A stretch of DNA of 64,000 nucleotides. Origin: Sphagnum compactum. Its lineage: Eukaryota; Bryophyta; Sphagnopsida; Sphagnales. A program made the position numbers and the translations under genes. How positions within the stretch are numbered: the stretch's first letter is position 1; the number at the start of each line of letters is the position of its first letter. The stretch spans positions 2,542,001 to 2,606,000 of the forward strand of contig OZ234501.1 in NCBI GenBank assembly GCA_965153455.1, given 5' to 3'. The notes under the pieces were generated by a model. It was not told the DNA's origin. It saw only the letters and a list, made by a program, of their open reading frames with translations, and searched no databases. Positions 22,269 to 33,458 of the stretch are shown here, in pieces.

Positions 22269-25200
22269 CTACATGTCAACCTTTAATTGCTCATCTATGG
22301 ATGTGAACTCATGGAAGAATGCCCTGAAATGGCGAAATGCTGTGTTGATATCTTCAGCGCCACACATCTCACGCACACTGTTAAAATGCACACCAAGACC
22401 ACATTAGAAAATAATTTCTGATACTGTCGGTCCATGTGATGCAACAGGTGAAACATGAGCTGCAAAATGCTGTTTCACCACTTCAAAGCATGATCTCATA
22501 AGATCATCCTCACACATTCTACTGGAGCGATGTCACACATGTAGCTACAAGAGATCTCTAGTAGTTGAAGCAGGTCTATATCTATCACCTTGAATCTGCC
22601 TGTTCACTCAAAGCATCAAGTATTCATGGTATGAGGACCTACACTGATTGAATGCACATAACCATCCTTTCCAGGTTGGAAGTCTTTTTGCAGTCACAAA
22701 CTAGGAACAAGATTTAGGTAGTCTAAGCATTTAAGGGTGTAGGTAAAGAATGCTTAAAAAGATTGAATGACCTATGCATGGAGAGCTGGGGTAAACCACA
22801 ATCAACAATCCGGATGCCATAGCCTGCTGCCAATATTGGGTTCACTGTTGAGCAGCAGCCCATGTCCCTCGTCACTGCAGAACCCTTCATGCCAATCCAA
22901 AACCACAACAATGTCATTGTGTTGCTCTCCAACCACATGGAGCATGAAAGCACAATGCACAAATCCTGCTGGGGTGAAAAGATCCAGCTTGCTGGGGACT
23001 ATTCCTTTGCAAATGACAATGTCATCAAACATGGTTTAAGGGCATGAGTTTCAAAACATCAGAAAAAACTCCTTCCTCACCTACAGGGAAATATAGCAAA
23101 CCTGAACTGGGATGCAATTTCGTTTAGCAACTTCACGAAAGAGAAAAGACGTAACAATGTCAGTTGCATTGCTGTGAACAGCATCCTGCTTGATAACAAG
23201 ACCTTCAAACAGCTTGGGATGATGAAATGCATCATCCTCACCCATACCACACACCTGCGTAGGGTGAATAGCATGTGCCATATCTGCTGCCACTGCATCA
23301 AATTAACAGACCCCCAACAGCATATGGTTTAGTAAACAACACCTGGTACTGACTCTCCAATGCACCTAGCATTCACCGGGCCAAGAGTTCATTTGGTAGA
23401 TCAAAATGTCAGGTCTCTCCCATTGCAGTTGTCAGCCAGTTGGTTCTATGAAATGTCAGCAGGAAATTTTCCAGTTCTTTCTTCATTAAATTTTCTCATT
23501 CCATCTAGCTTTGCTACCTTCTTAGTTCAATTTTAAGTGGACCTGTTCAGATTCAGTCAGAAAACTTTCAAAACTTTTAATTTCAGCAATGTGGTACCGA
23601 GGACTAACCAATGAAAGACCGACGAAGAGCTCGCTCAACAACCCCTTCACTCTCTGTGCCCCGGGCAAGCCACCTTGTTATGCGAGTCATGGCCTGCAAC
23701 ATAGTCTGAGGTCCTGCTCCTTGTGCTGTGTCTGACTGTACCTGCAACAGACCCATATACTAACATGGGTGAGGTGTACCACAGTCAAACAAAGTTATGG
23801 TGAAGCTACATGCCACTATACCTTGTGAAGAAGCCAAGATGCTGCAAGGACATTACCTCTCCAATGTCAAAGAGGGCCACCATACGGATACAGCTTTCAT
23901 CCATAAGAGAAGATGGTTCAGTGCAGGTGTCCAGTAGAGCTGATAATGCACAAAACGAGGATGCTAGATTGTCCAGCCTACCCGCAAACACAAATTCATC
24001 ACGCATACCCCCCACACAACTAGGTTGCATATCATATACACTGAGCTCAAAGTCTGCAACCTCCGTCACATCACATTTGAGCTCCTCAGCTAACACCTGC
24101 AAATCCTTCCACCAGCCTTCCATTAATGTCACGAGATCCATGCATCACTCTGACAATCCCTGTAAGTTGTCAACTTCCACTTGCTATCTTGCCTGGGACT
24201 CTGCAGCATTATTAAAGACTCCACTAAAGGGTCAAAAAGACGTCCTGCTTGCAACAATAGGATCTCTTTTCAGTTTTGGTTGATTATTGTACAGAGATGG
24301 AACATTCACAAGACCTGCTAGTCTGAAGCAATCAGCAGAGTCCCACATCCTCATCACATGCAGTAAGTTTAAAGTGGAAAACTACAAGATTGGATGAACT
24401 CACTGGCATTTCTGGACATGCAGACAAGTTAAGACAGATAAGGGTGTCCAAAATCACCTCCATAATGGATAATCAAGGAATCAATGCATAATGAGATTTA
24501 CCGAGATCAACAGAGGGTGATGGGCAGTTCTGTTTTGAGAATAGCCTTGGTCTATCTGCTCAGGATGTTCCACAGGCATTGATGACTCCGAATCACATGA
24601 CACAGTCAGTTCTGACTCAATTTGAATAGCCAAAACAGGTGCGAACTGTGCATCCATTTCACCCTTGCCACCTTCAGTTGCTAAGTCCCTGAAAATAATT
24701 GCGTGATACATGTTAACTCAATGTAAGCAGAGAACAGATGCAGTTTCTCTGGCTATTGCAACTAAGAACAAGTGTCCTTCATCACATCCAATCCAGGTCT
24801 ACAAGTAGCTTTCAACTATTCTCTCCCACTGCCTCCTGTTCCACAGGCTTGACAACCCATATTGCCTTGCAGTGTTCAGACTGCCTTGAACTTTACTAAC
24901 TTATTCTGTATGGTGTACTGTCAAGAACCATTTAAAAAGTTCATAAACCAAAGCCCACTGGAAATTCATGTCATCTGCGACAAATTACAGACAAAATATT
25001 CTACAACAGCAGATCTCAAGAGAAAGAGACAAGGTCCAACCTCTCAGGAACTTTTGGCAGAGAGGGGATGCGCAGTATGGGTCGTCTAACTCTGACAAGC
25101 TCATGTACAAGCTCACCATCTTTCCTGCGAAGCAAAACCCGACCTGCTACACTGAGGTCTCTGTCAAACCATGTATGCCACAGCCCTGGTCCATAAGTCT

Positions 25201-26235
25201 GCACCTGAATGTGCAAAAAGCTTCCCTTTGATGAATGAGAGACAGGCTTCAGCTTGGGACAGGGACTGTCCGTATGTGCAGCCACCACATGGAATCCATT
25301 GCCAGGCTTGTATCTACATTCAACAGTCAGAAAAACAAACACCAGCTTAGAGATAAGGCAATTTTCCCAATCCGGAAATGCTACATTTGTAATACAAGTC
25401 AACCCCATTGAAGCGTCACAGTCAAGGAAATATGGCAAGCAAAGAGAATAATTTCACATGTGAACAAGAAAGCAGACTTTGCACAAAAGAGATAAAAACC
25501 TTTCCAATTACATAAAAGTCCTTGTAGGGGAGTACACTCTCAACCTTTGACTGATATTTCAGAGTGCAGTGACACCAAAGTGGGAAAGCATAACCAAGTC
25601 ATGGTGGGTGTAGACAGGGATCCTCAGAAAATAAAAGAGATAAAATTGTTTCCTATAAGATTGAAGCTAGGGGTAGGGTTTACTTGCGACCAATGGCGAA
25701 AGCAAATATGGAAGACATGTTCCTTGTGAAGAAGTAGCGACCTCCTGGCTGCAATGCCCATTCTTCACATTCACTCAATTGCTGGAAGCCTGCACCAAGC
25801 AAGTGTCTCCTTGCCTCCGCTGTTTTCCATTCACCCCTTTCCCTCAGTTATTATCAGTCTTGCAAAATGTACCAAAGTCAAAAGAACACGACACAAATCA
25901 TGGACTTTGTAAAGCCCACCAAGGTGACACTGCATTTTCTTAGCGACAAGCATGAGTTTGTCACTCAAGTTGACAGATCCCTTGAAGCATTGAAGAATTT
26001 TTTATAAAAAAAATACAATGGAGGCATCATCATGTTCTAATTATCTCAAGCTCTAGTGTGACACAACATCAACAGCAATAAAAAGATTTAAGGGGGACAT
26101 TCTTCAAACTATTTATTGCCACCTAAACCACTTTTACCTGTGCTTACCAGTGGCATGGAATGGTGTGCAGGAGTTGTTCACAAACTCAAGCAGACGAGGG
26201 ACAATTGACACTTGTGGCTCACGGCAGAGACGACC
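22269..26235 (-). CDS. DAP: Aspartyl aminopeptidase (M18), nine recognised exons, altered catalytic motif
   Basis: Minus-strand exons in order: 26235-26148, 25819-25684, 25313-25041, 24688-24502, 24096-23857, 23741-23609, 23292-23102, 22884-22772 and 22377-22269. All join in phase to 489 codons plus TAG. M18 enzymes are two-metal dodecamers removing N-terminal Asp/Glu. Markers seen: FVNNSCTPFHATAEARRHLL, YFFTRNMSSIFAFAIGRK, AAHTDSPCPKLKP (metal His), WHTWFDRDLSVAGRV, GRLDNLASSFCAL (metal Asp), AADMAHAIHP (Asp) and PQLSMHSVREMCG (His). The catalytic NEEVGSDS reads DIGEVQSDT, so the general-base Glu is Gly. KHNANQRYAT is also changed, to KQDAVHSNAT. The 22884 acceptor (AAG) was chosen because the nearby TGCAG acceptor would give an immediate TGA. 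The initiating exon is not resolved; MQISLSLPK just upstream is possible but would need a 55-bp intron. It is either an inactive paralogue or an early pseudogene. Confidence 0.9.
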
Positions 26236-26599
26236 CTGCACCAGCCAAATCAAGTTGGCCTGTCACAATCTGGACCTTTGGCAATGACAAAGAAATTTGC
26301 ATGATTGTAACCTTCACCAAATGCAAAAGAGTAGAACTAGGCATCCTTATCTCTCCCTATGTACTTATCTCTAGCCTCTGCACTATAAACAATGGTGGTC
26401 AGATTTTCATTCAGAATGTTCAGGTGTCCACAGCGCCACTCAAGCCACCCTGACCTTGGTCAGAATCCAGAATAATTCACATGCTCAAAAGCCTCCAAGG
26501 GCAAGTCATTTGATTTATAGACTAAACAGTGACAGTCAATGGCACTGTTTGATCAAACCCAAGTGAGTAACCAACATCCAACCTTCAGCCTCCCTCCCT
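26236..26599 (-). promoter_or_regulatory. Short gap between the zinc-binding gene and the aminopeptidase gene; possible TATA box
   Basis: Reading the minus strand, a TATAAAT word lies at 26513-26519, about 280 bases before the first recognised aminopeptidase exon. It is the only candidate promoter element in the gap, which must also hold the missing first exon and the 3' UTR of the gene upstream. Confidence 0.25.
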
Positions 26600-27935
26600 T
26601 CAACACCAAATTATAAGCCTTGACAGAGCCTCCTTCCTGTGTATGAGGACAGAGATATCTGCAGATTTTGATAGGGGACTTTGTGTGAACTTTCTCATTC
26701 ATTGACCCTGTCTTGTTAAAATGGGAATGCAAATATTCAGCCAGGAACATGCAATTGCCTGAGTATATGCACATCTTACCAGAGATTACCAGCATGTCTT
26801 AGTTGTGTGGCTGTGACAATATCAAATTCATTAGAACTCTTTGAGATTCCAAGATCCTTACAGAATGAGTTACAGAGCTTGAATACAGGAGGACCACCTG
26901 CCTTCTGTGATACAAAAGAGTTGGGGGCTGGCTGCTGATGCTGATGCTGATGTTCACTTCGACGCTGCTCCTTATCTCCAACACCAACAAATCGTAGATC
27001 AGAAACTGGTGACACATGCAAAGGGAGTCCAAGACGGACACGTGGGTCACCTACTGTGAAATTGCTTTCATCTATACTGTGACCTTCTGTTGTTGGTCCA
27101 CCTCTTCCCTCACTTGACACACCATCATAATCACAATCCTCAGCTGATGGTAGCAATACTATTGCCCCTGCCCCAACTCCTGCAATCCCTGGTGAGCTCA
27201 ATAATGCTCGTGTTGGAGGCAGGCTCTCCTTTGGTCTTTTTGCTCGCTGTGTATGTTTCTGAGGGCAGTTGACACATACTGCATCCCCAATCTTGGCTAG
27301 GCAATGCCAGCAAATGAGGTTGGGCACCTACATGAGCATATTAAACCCCTTAATGACTGATTTAGGTGCAGTACATGACAGGAGCAGAAAAGAGCTAAGA
27401 GTGGGACACATTTCCAAACCCACCTCTTTAGCCTTCTTTGAATTTTCTGAAACCCAATATATATAGCAGATCAACACAGGGAATCTGAAAATGAATGTTT
27501 AGCAATCCACAACAAAAAGGTCTGATCCCCAAGCCTGGAAAATGAAGCCTTGGACAAAAGACTGCATACCTGAATCCACTTGCCTTTTACTTCGTCAAAC
27601 TGGAAGAAGCTCTTGAGGTCAACTCCGAGATGTCGATTGATACAAAACCGACAAAACCAGCGTCGTTTGCGCTCTCCTTTGGAATTTGAGTGACCTGCAC
27701 AATCTGGCGCAGGGCAAATGAAGAGTCCACCAAACTGTCTGGTTGAGTTTTTCACCTTGCGAGAGATCCAATCCCGGGGCCAGCCCTCTCCACGCTCCAG
27801 CTGTTTTGCTGCCTCTGCTGGAGTCGTGGTGTGATGATGGGTGCACCAATGGCATGCAGCCCTGAGCTCTAGGTTGAATTTCTCCCACAGGTCACTATCT
27901 ATGAGGAAAGAAGGAGTGCGAGATGCATCCTCCAT
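26600..27935 (-). CDS. Cys-rich, probably zinc-binding protein of unknown function, about 320 aa
   Basis: Exon 1 (27935-27570) starts MEDASRTPSFLIDSDLWEKF and carries CHWC, then ICPAPDC and WFCRFCINRHLGVDL. Exon 2 (27327-26790, phase 0 join) begins VPNLICWHCLAKIGDAVCVN followed by C and a basic stretch (RAKRPKE), then a His/Gln-rich segment (EHQHQHQQ) and KLCNSFCKDLGI. The five paired-Cys motifs suggest two or more zinc sites. A proposed last exon (26658-26600) gives DISVLIHRKEALSRLIIWC and TGA. That exon is an inference; a stronger donor at 26780 would be followed by an in-frame TGA. The 5' flank holds long GAA tracts on this strand. I do not recognise the family. It lies head-to-tail with the aminopeptidase gene. 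Confidence 0.55.
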
Positions 27936-28299
27936 TTGGAACTATGAGGAGCACAGAACTCCTGTCCTAGAGACATGAACCGGATGCAATGCCAGCTAAT
28001 AAAAGGAAACAAACTATCCTGCTTGAGAAGAGGGGCTGCTCCTCTTCTTCTTGCTCACCAGAATGAACAGCAGGTATGTCAGGTGGCAGATGTCCAGAGT
28101 ACTACTGCAATAGTTGCCACCACCATTCTTTTGCAAAAGCTCTACATCCTCTGAGACCTCTTGTGAACTAATAATGATCTTCTCAGAAACATGTACAGGG
28201 CATGCTCCTTTGCAGAGCAGCTGGTTGTTTCTCCTACCTTGCCAACCTGCATTCCTGCTGGGATATCTCATCCTTGTCTCCATTGGTACATAAGCATAA

Positions 28300-28552
28300 C
28301 ATTACAAGGAGGCTTCTTTCTGTCTTTCATTCTCTGTCTCGGAAGAGGCTTAACCTTAGCTAGCAGCAGAGATGTACACTTTGCTGACCTGAAATGCCAC
28401 TGCCATTGAGAGACTCTACGAGAGAACACACACATGTGGACCAACCTTCAATGGCTTCTATGTCAGGCTTCACATCTTTCAGCCGTCTACGACAACGTCT
28501 TTCTACTGACGCTCTCAGAGAGCATCTCAAAAATGAAAAGAAAATGCAACAA

Positions 28553-28599
<47 letters not shown>

Positions 28600-29470
28600 G
28601 ACTCTCCAGCAAAATGTTCTCAATGACTTGCACATCGCCGAATTGAGAAGAAGAAGAGCAGCATATTACAACAAAGGATGATCTACAAAAACAACATAAC
28701 GTTCACGACTTTTTTTGCCATTGAAGTTCGACATTCCATACAGACAACAATGTCGAAAACATGGCTTCTGCACCGTTTCTACTACTACTACCTCCATAGA
28801 AGAACATATTATTGTTCAGGAAAAAAAACTTCTTCTTCTTCTTCTTCTTCTTCTCCTCCACCAGATTGATTTCGTTCTCTCTCTCTCACTGCCTAATAAT
28901 AAATGGAAACCTTCACCTTCTCTCGCCACGAATTCCTCCTCCCTTGAACCTCCGCTTGTATCAGGAACCCTCTCTCTCTCCACCGTTTGATCTCCTCCGA
29001 GCAGCACCGTCAAAAAGCCACAGATGAGAGCCCCCTCGGAAAATACACAAAAAGTTCAGTGAGTTTTCTTTAACTATTTAGGACTTCAACTGCACTGCCA
29101 GAATAAATATAAGAAGGAGAAGAAGAAGAAGAAGAAGAAGCTCTGCTATGAGGAAATCCAGAGTAAGCGCACCCGCGGGAGCAAAGGAAGAGGAAAGAAG
29201 ACGACGAGATAGAGAGGCTCCGCTCTGCTGCTCTGAAGAAACCCCCGTGCAGAAAACACGGGCAGGGGGGAAAAAACGCAAAAAATACAGGAACAAAAAT
29301 GCTCTGCTCGGAAGAATCCCTCGTGCAGAAACCGCGGGCAGCTGGGTAAAAAACCAAAAGAACACTCGAACAAAAATTCAACCTCCACTGACAGAGGAAC
29401 GGGCAGGGGGTAAAACAAATTTTAAAAAGGGTAAAAGAATCAAACCCGCACAAAAAAAAGAAGAATAAGA
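28300..29470. repeat. 5' flank of the zinc-binding gene: TTC/GAA microsatellites and a 77-bp imperfect repeat
   Basis: (TTC)n at 28555-28598 and about 28829-28853, and (GAA)n at about 29113-29140. Two imperfect copies of a unit of about 77 bp follow (about 29223-29299 and 29300-29376), each with GCTCTG..., a CCC[GT]G...CGGG mini-hairpin, GGGCAG and GAACAAAAAT, plus a partial third at about 29396. ORFs here are low complexity and not credited. Confidence 0.65.
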
Positions 29471-30540
29471 AATAAAAATAAAAATCACCTAATAAATACT
29501 AGAATAAAATATTTATAAAAATTCAAAATATAGGAGGATCCTATGTAACTTCAACTTGCAGTGGTTTTTTTCTTTCAATTTTGGCAAGAGGAATGAGCCA
29601 AATTTGGCTAAAGGTCAACCAGCAAATTAGAAATTGTATTAAAGGATCCTTCTTTGTTCTGGGGCTGCCTTCTCCAGCAGGAACTCATTGTCTAAATATG
29701 GCGACTTCTGAGTTTTTTTTCTCCGTCAAAATATGGCAAATCTAAAAACCATAAAAACCCCCCTTTTTACACTTTCCACAGGATTTTCTATTTGTCACAG
29801 GCAGTGCGAGAGTTCGCCAGAAAATTAAAAACACATAAATGAATTCTGTAATATGTAAGTAGTAACTCAGTCTTTAATTTATTTTTGGTGTCCAGAAAAT
29901 AATAATTTAATTTAATCTAATTAATCTTCTTTTTTTATTCATTTGAAAATTTTCAAAGTAAGAATCGGTGAAAAACAGTTGACTAAAACTCCTCACAATA
30001 ATTAACATTTAAAATATTACTAATTAAGAACTCTGAGAATTTTTAAAAATCATGCAGTAAAAATACACTGGAAAAATAAAAGAGAAAACTTAATAAATAA
30101 AATAAAGTACACTAAAAAAAATTTAAATTAAAATCCCCCACCTGCATATATTTGTTTTCTTTTTTATTTTGGTATAAATAAAACTTTTTTTTCCTGCGAC
30201 TATTACAATCAATGCGATGATGGCGCGTGTCAGAAAGGACGCAACCCGTGCCCGTTTTTTTTTTTTTCCTCTGGCGTAAAACTAGTATATTCTGGACCAG
30301 TTCTGGTAGTTCCCCTGCCGATTCCGAAACCAGAATGATCAGTCCAAGTCCGATTCTGCAAAATAAATGCCCAATCTCAAAGTCTGCCCCCCGGCCCCCC
30401 CAAAAAAAAAGGTACCAAATATGTTGGTACTACTTTTTTTTTTAATTTTACCTTTTTTATTACTGTGGGTTATTTAATTACTACGTGCACCAGCAGCTTT
30501 TACTTCTATCCTAAGGCATAGTAGAAAAAAAAAAAACCCC
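29471..30540. other. AT-rich intergenic sequence
   Basis: No gene seen. It contains A/T homopolymers and a C-run followed by an A-run near 30389-30412. Confidence 0.55.
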
Positions 30541-30760
30541 AGTATTGTACCTTTATCTACCTACTTTCTGGTCTAGAGTAGCTTAGTACTTTACACGGTA
30601 GGTAAAGGTTTGGTAGGTAAGATGTAGGTACGAAGGTAGTAGTAGGGGTAGGTAAGATCTAGGGTGTGAGTAGGTTGAGTAGGGTAGTAGGTGAAGGCTA
30701 TGGTGGTAGGTGTACATCCACCTACTACTCTACTACCCTATTCACCTACCCTCTTCTGAT
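30541..30760. repeat. GGTA/TACC-rich imperfect inverted repeat
   Basis: A G/T/A-rich arm full of GTAGGT words (about 30596-30712) meets a C/T/A-rich arm (about 30717-30753, CCACCTACTACTCTACTACC). GAGTAGGGTAGTAGGTGAAG near 30687 is largely complementary to the right arm, so a long imperfect hairpin is possible. Confidence 0.6.
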
Positions 30761-30977
30761 AGCTGCCAGTTAACCTGACAACTGCTGATTCCGTACTGCA
30801 GAACGGGCTGTGGACGGCTGATTCTGCCAGATAAGCCCTCATTGGACTCCCAGGTGAAAAGTCCGCAGGACAACACATTTTGATTGAGAGAGAGAGAGAG
30901 AGAGTCCTTTTGTGGATGTAAATAGTAATTAATAGTCAATTTTACTTGGGAATAGCCCGCGTGACTGACTGACTGTA

Positions 30978-31861
30978 AGCTGATGGATGAACAATTTATT
31001 TGAATATCGATTACATCCACATTATGAAAGTGAGTGATGTAATAATAATACTTTTTGAATGGCACTTTGTAAGGTGATGGATGAATTTATTTTGGAAACA
31101 TGGATTTATAGATTACATCCACATCTTGAAAGTGAGTGATGTAATAATACTTTTGAATGGCACTTTGTAAGGTGATGGATGAATTTATTTTGGAAACAAT
31201 AGATTATAGATTACATCCACATTTTGAAAGTGAGTGATGTAATAATACTTTTGAATGGCACTTTGTAAGGTGATGGATGATTTTTTTTTTGGGAAACATG
31301 GATAATGGATCACATCCGCATTTTGAAAGTGAGTGATGTAATAATACTTTTGAATGGCAATTCGAAGGTGATGGATGAACAATTTGTGAAACATCGATAA
31401 TAGAATACATCTACATTTTGAAAAGTGATGTAATACTTTTGAATGGCACTTTGTAAGGTGATGGATGAATATATTTATTTTTTAAACATGGATAATAGAT
31501 CACATCCACATTTTGAAAGTGATGTAATACTTTTGAATGGCACTTTGTAGGGTGATGAATGAACAATTTTTTTTTTAAAAACATGAAAGATAGATATACA
31601 TGCACATCATAAAAGTGATGTAATGCTTGGAAATGGCACTTGTGATTGTAATTTGTGATGGATGAAAGTTTTGTTGAAACATGGAAGATGGATTACATAC
31701 ACATCATGAAAGTGATGTAATACTTTGAATTGTACTTGTGATGACCGTAAGGTGATGGATGAACAATTTTTTTTAAACATGGGAGATAGATGTTACATAC
31801 CCATCATGGAAGTGATGTAATACTTTGAATGGCACTTGTGACTTTAAGGTGATGGATGAAA
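30978..31861. repeat. Minisatellite of about 95 bp, roughly nine to ten copies
   Basis: Each unit has ACATCCACATTTTGAAAGTG, GTGATGTAATAATACTTTTG, AATGGCACTTTGTAAGGTGA and TGGATGAA followed by a T-rich stretch and ...AACATGGATAATAGAT. TGATGGATGA recurs near 30981, 31073, 31173, 31273, 31369, 31459, 31554, 31657, 31752 and 31849. Copies diverge increasingly to the right. The short ORFs here only reflect the repeat. Confidence 0.9.
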
Positions 31862-31984
31862 AATAATAATAATAATAAATAAATAAAAAAAAAAAAATAA
31901 CATGGAAAATGGGCTTCTACCCAAATGCTTACTAATATGGAAGGTTGTGTTTGCTTGTTTTCTATACACAAAATGCCATTAATG

Positions 31985-32350
31985 AGTATGGTGTGCACCG
32001 AGGTGGTTTCGTAATGTTTAGAATTTCAAAGTTTAAACCTGCATGCAATGCTAGAAGTGGTTGAATTTGGAGTATTACCATCACTAAAAATTGAATAAAA
32101 AAATAATTTAAACAATTTTTAGAAAATATTTTGGGGGTGCATTTTTTATTAAAAGTTGGAGTATTTTTCCATTGCTAGAAAATTCAATAGATTCTAATTT
32201 TTGAAAATTTTATCACAAAATTTGGACCATTTTTCCATCGCTAAAAAAGTTCCCAAAAAAAATTTTTTGCAAAATTTGAGGGTGCATTCTTAGTAGCATT
32301 GGGAAGCCTGTCTATGGGTCATGTATATGTGTGCATTTTTTTATGTGGTT
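31985..32350. repeat. Dispersed repeat related to 20.2-21.1 kb
   Basis: GAGGTGGTTTCGTAATGTTTA, TTGAATTTGGAGTATT and two similar sub-blocks containing ATTTTTCCATYGCTA resemble the direct repeats at 20190-21120. Coding is not seen. Confidence 0.45.
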
Positions 32351-33458
32351 TCATAATTTTCCAAACAGTATTTTTTTTTCAATTTTTTTGATATCATAAA
32401 TTTTACAAAATTTTCAGAAATAATAGCAAATTTAGTCCAATTTACCTAAATTGTTCTCAAATTTTTTTGTCAGAGAAAAGACAAATTTTGTTGACAAAAA
32501 AAGAAGAAAAGACTTACTAAGAATTTATTTTTTTCAAAATTACATATTGATTTCCATGTTGTTGATGGCTCAAGAGTCCAGACCCACTGCACATATTATA
32601 CTACCTTTGCACCTTCAACAAATGTCTGGCAATTAATTAATTGATTTTGAAATTTTGATTTTCACACATTAATTCTCCTTTGAAGATTCAATATTCTGCT
32701 TCACAAAAAAAAAAAATCACTTTTTGAAAAAAACATTTTTCAAAAATTTCAACATTTCTGGAAACAATATAATTATTAGTGTGGAGGCTGCTACGGTTGT
32801 AGTAGGGTATAACAATCATGTATATAATGGATTGACACTTAGCCATCGAGTAGGGTAATGTTCTTCGATGTAATGGATGAGGCAGAAATACCCAAAGAAC
32901 TGACAAGGGTGGCACAAATAACCAGGACACAAGTACAACCCTCCTCCCATGATCAACCCCACCACATACATGAATCCTCGTACAAAAGTAATCTTCCTTG
33001 GATTAGCATCAGATCAGAAATTCCAGCTACAAAAGGGTCATTGTTGGTGTATGGTGAACTGCTTAACAATTTGGACCAACCCAATGCTCCAATACTAGAC
33101 ATTGACCAGGCGGCCCGCATACCTTGGCAACTGGCAATCCACTTTTTGTCAAATTTTTCACAATCTCCCTTTGTTTCTATTCTGGCATGGAAGAGATGGT
33201 TATTACAAGTCTTAGTTGAATGCATCCCTCACTGTAGCAGCAGCAATTCTGGTGTGAATGGCTGGCTGTTGTTGCACATTCCCACCAACAATATCCTTTT
33301 TGAAATCAATTTACTGATGTATAGTAAGAGTACAAAATAAGAACTACTGTTTACAGATAATGAAAACTTGTGGGAACCCAACATAAAATGCTCAACAGTT
33401 TTGCAAAGGACAAGATTTTGTACACTTACCTGTTGCATCAAGACAGAAACCCGCTTTT
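32351..33458 (-). other. Flank and probable 3' UTR of UNC-50
   Basis: The 160-codon plus-strand ORF at 32858-33340 and the 90-codon minus ORF opposite it show no recognised domain. The part next to 33458 is probably UNC-50 3' UTR. Confidence 0.45.

Noticed and set aside
26148-27935. Single fused zinc-binding/aspartyl aminopeptidase gene
   Set aside because: The last sure exon of the first gene ends in phase 1 while the first aminopeptidase exon begins in phase 0, and the proposed last exon of the first gene ends in TGA.
28394-28869. ORFs ending in poly-Ser or poly-Leu
   Set aside because: They are translations of TTC microsatellites.
29070-29468. Overlapping ORFs of 90-127 codons on both strands
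   Set aside because: They arise from an imperfect 77-bp repeat and GAA tracts; no domain and no conserved start.
30978-31861. CRISPR-like array
   Set aside because: Units are continuous minisatellite copies without unique spacers, in a plant genome.
32858-33340. 160-codon plus-strand ORF
   Set aside because: No recognised domain, lies opposite the probable UNC-50 3' UTR, and no splice context supports it.
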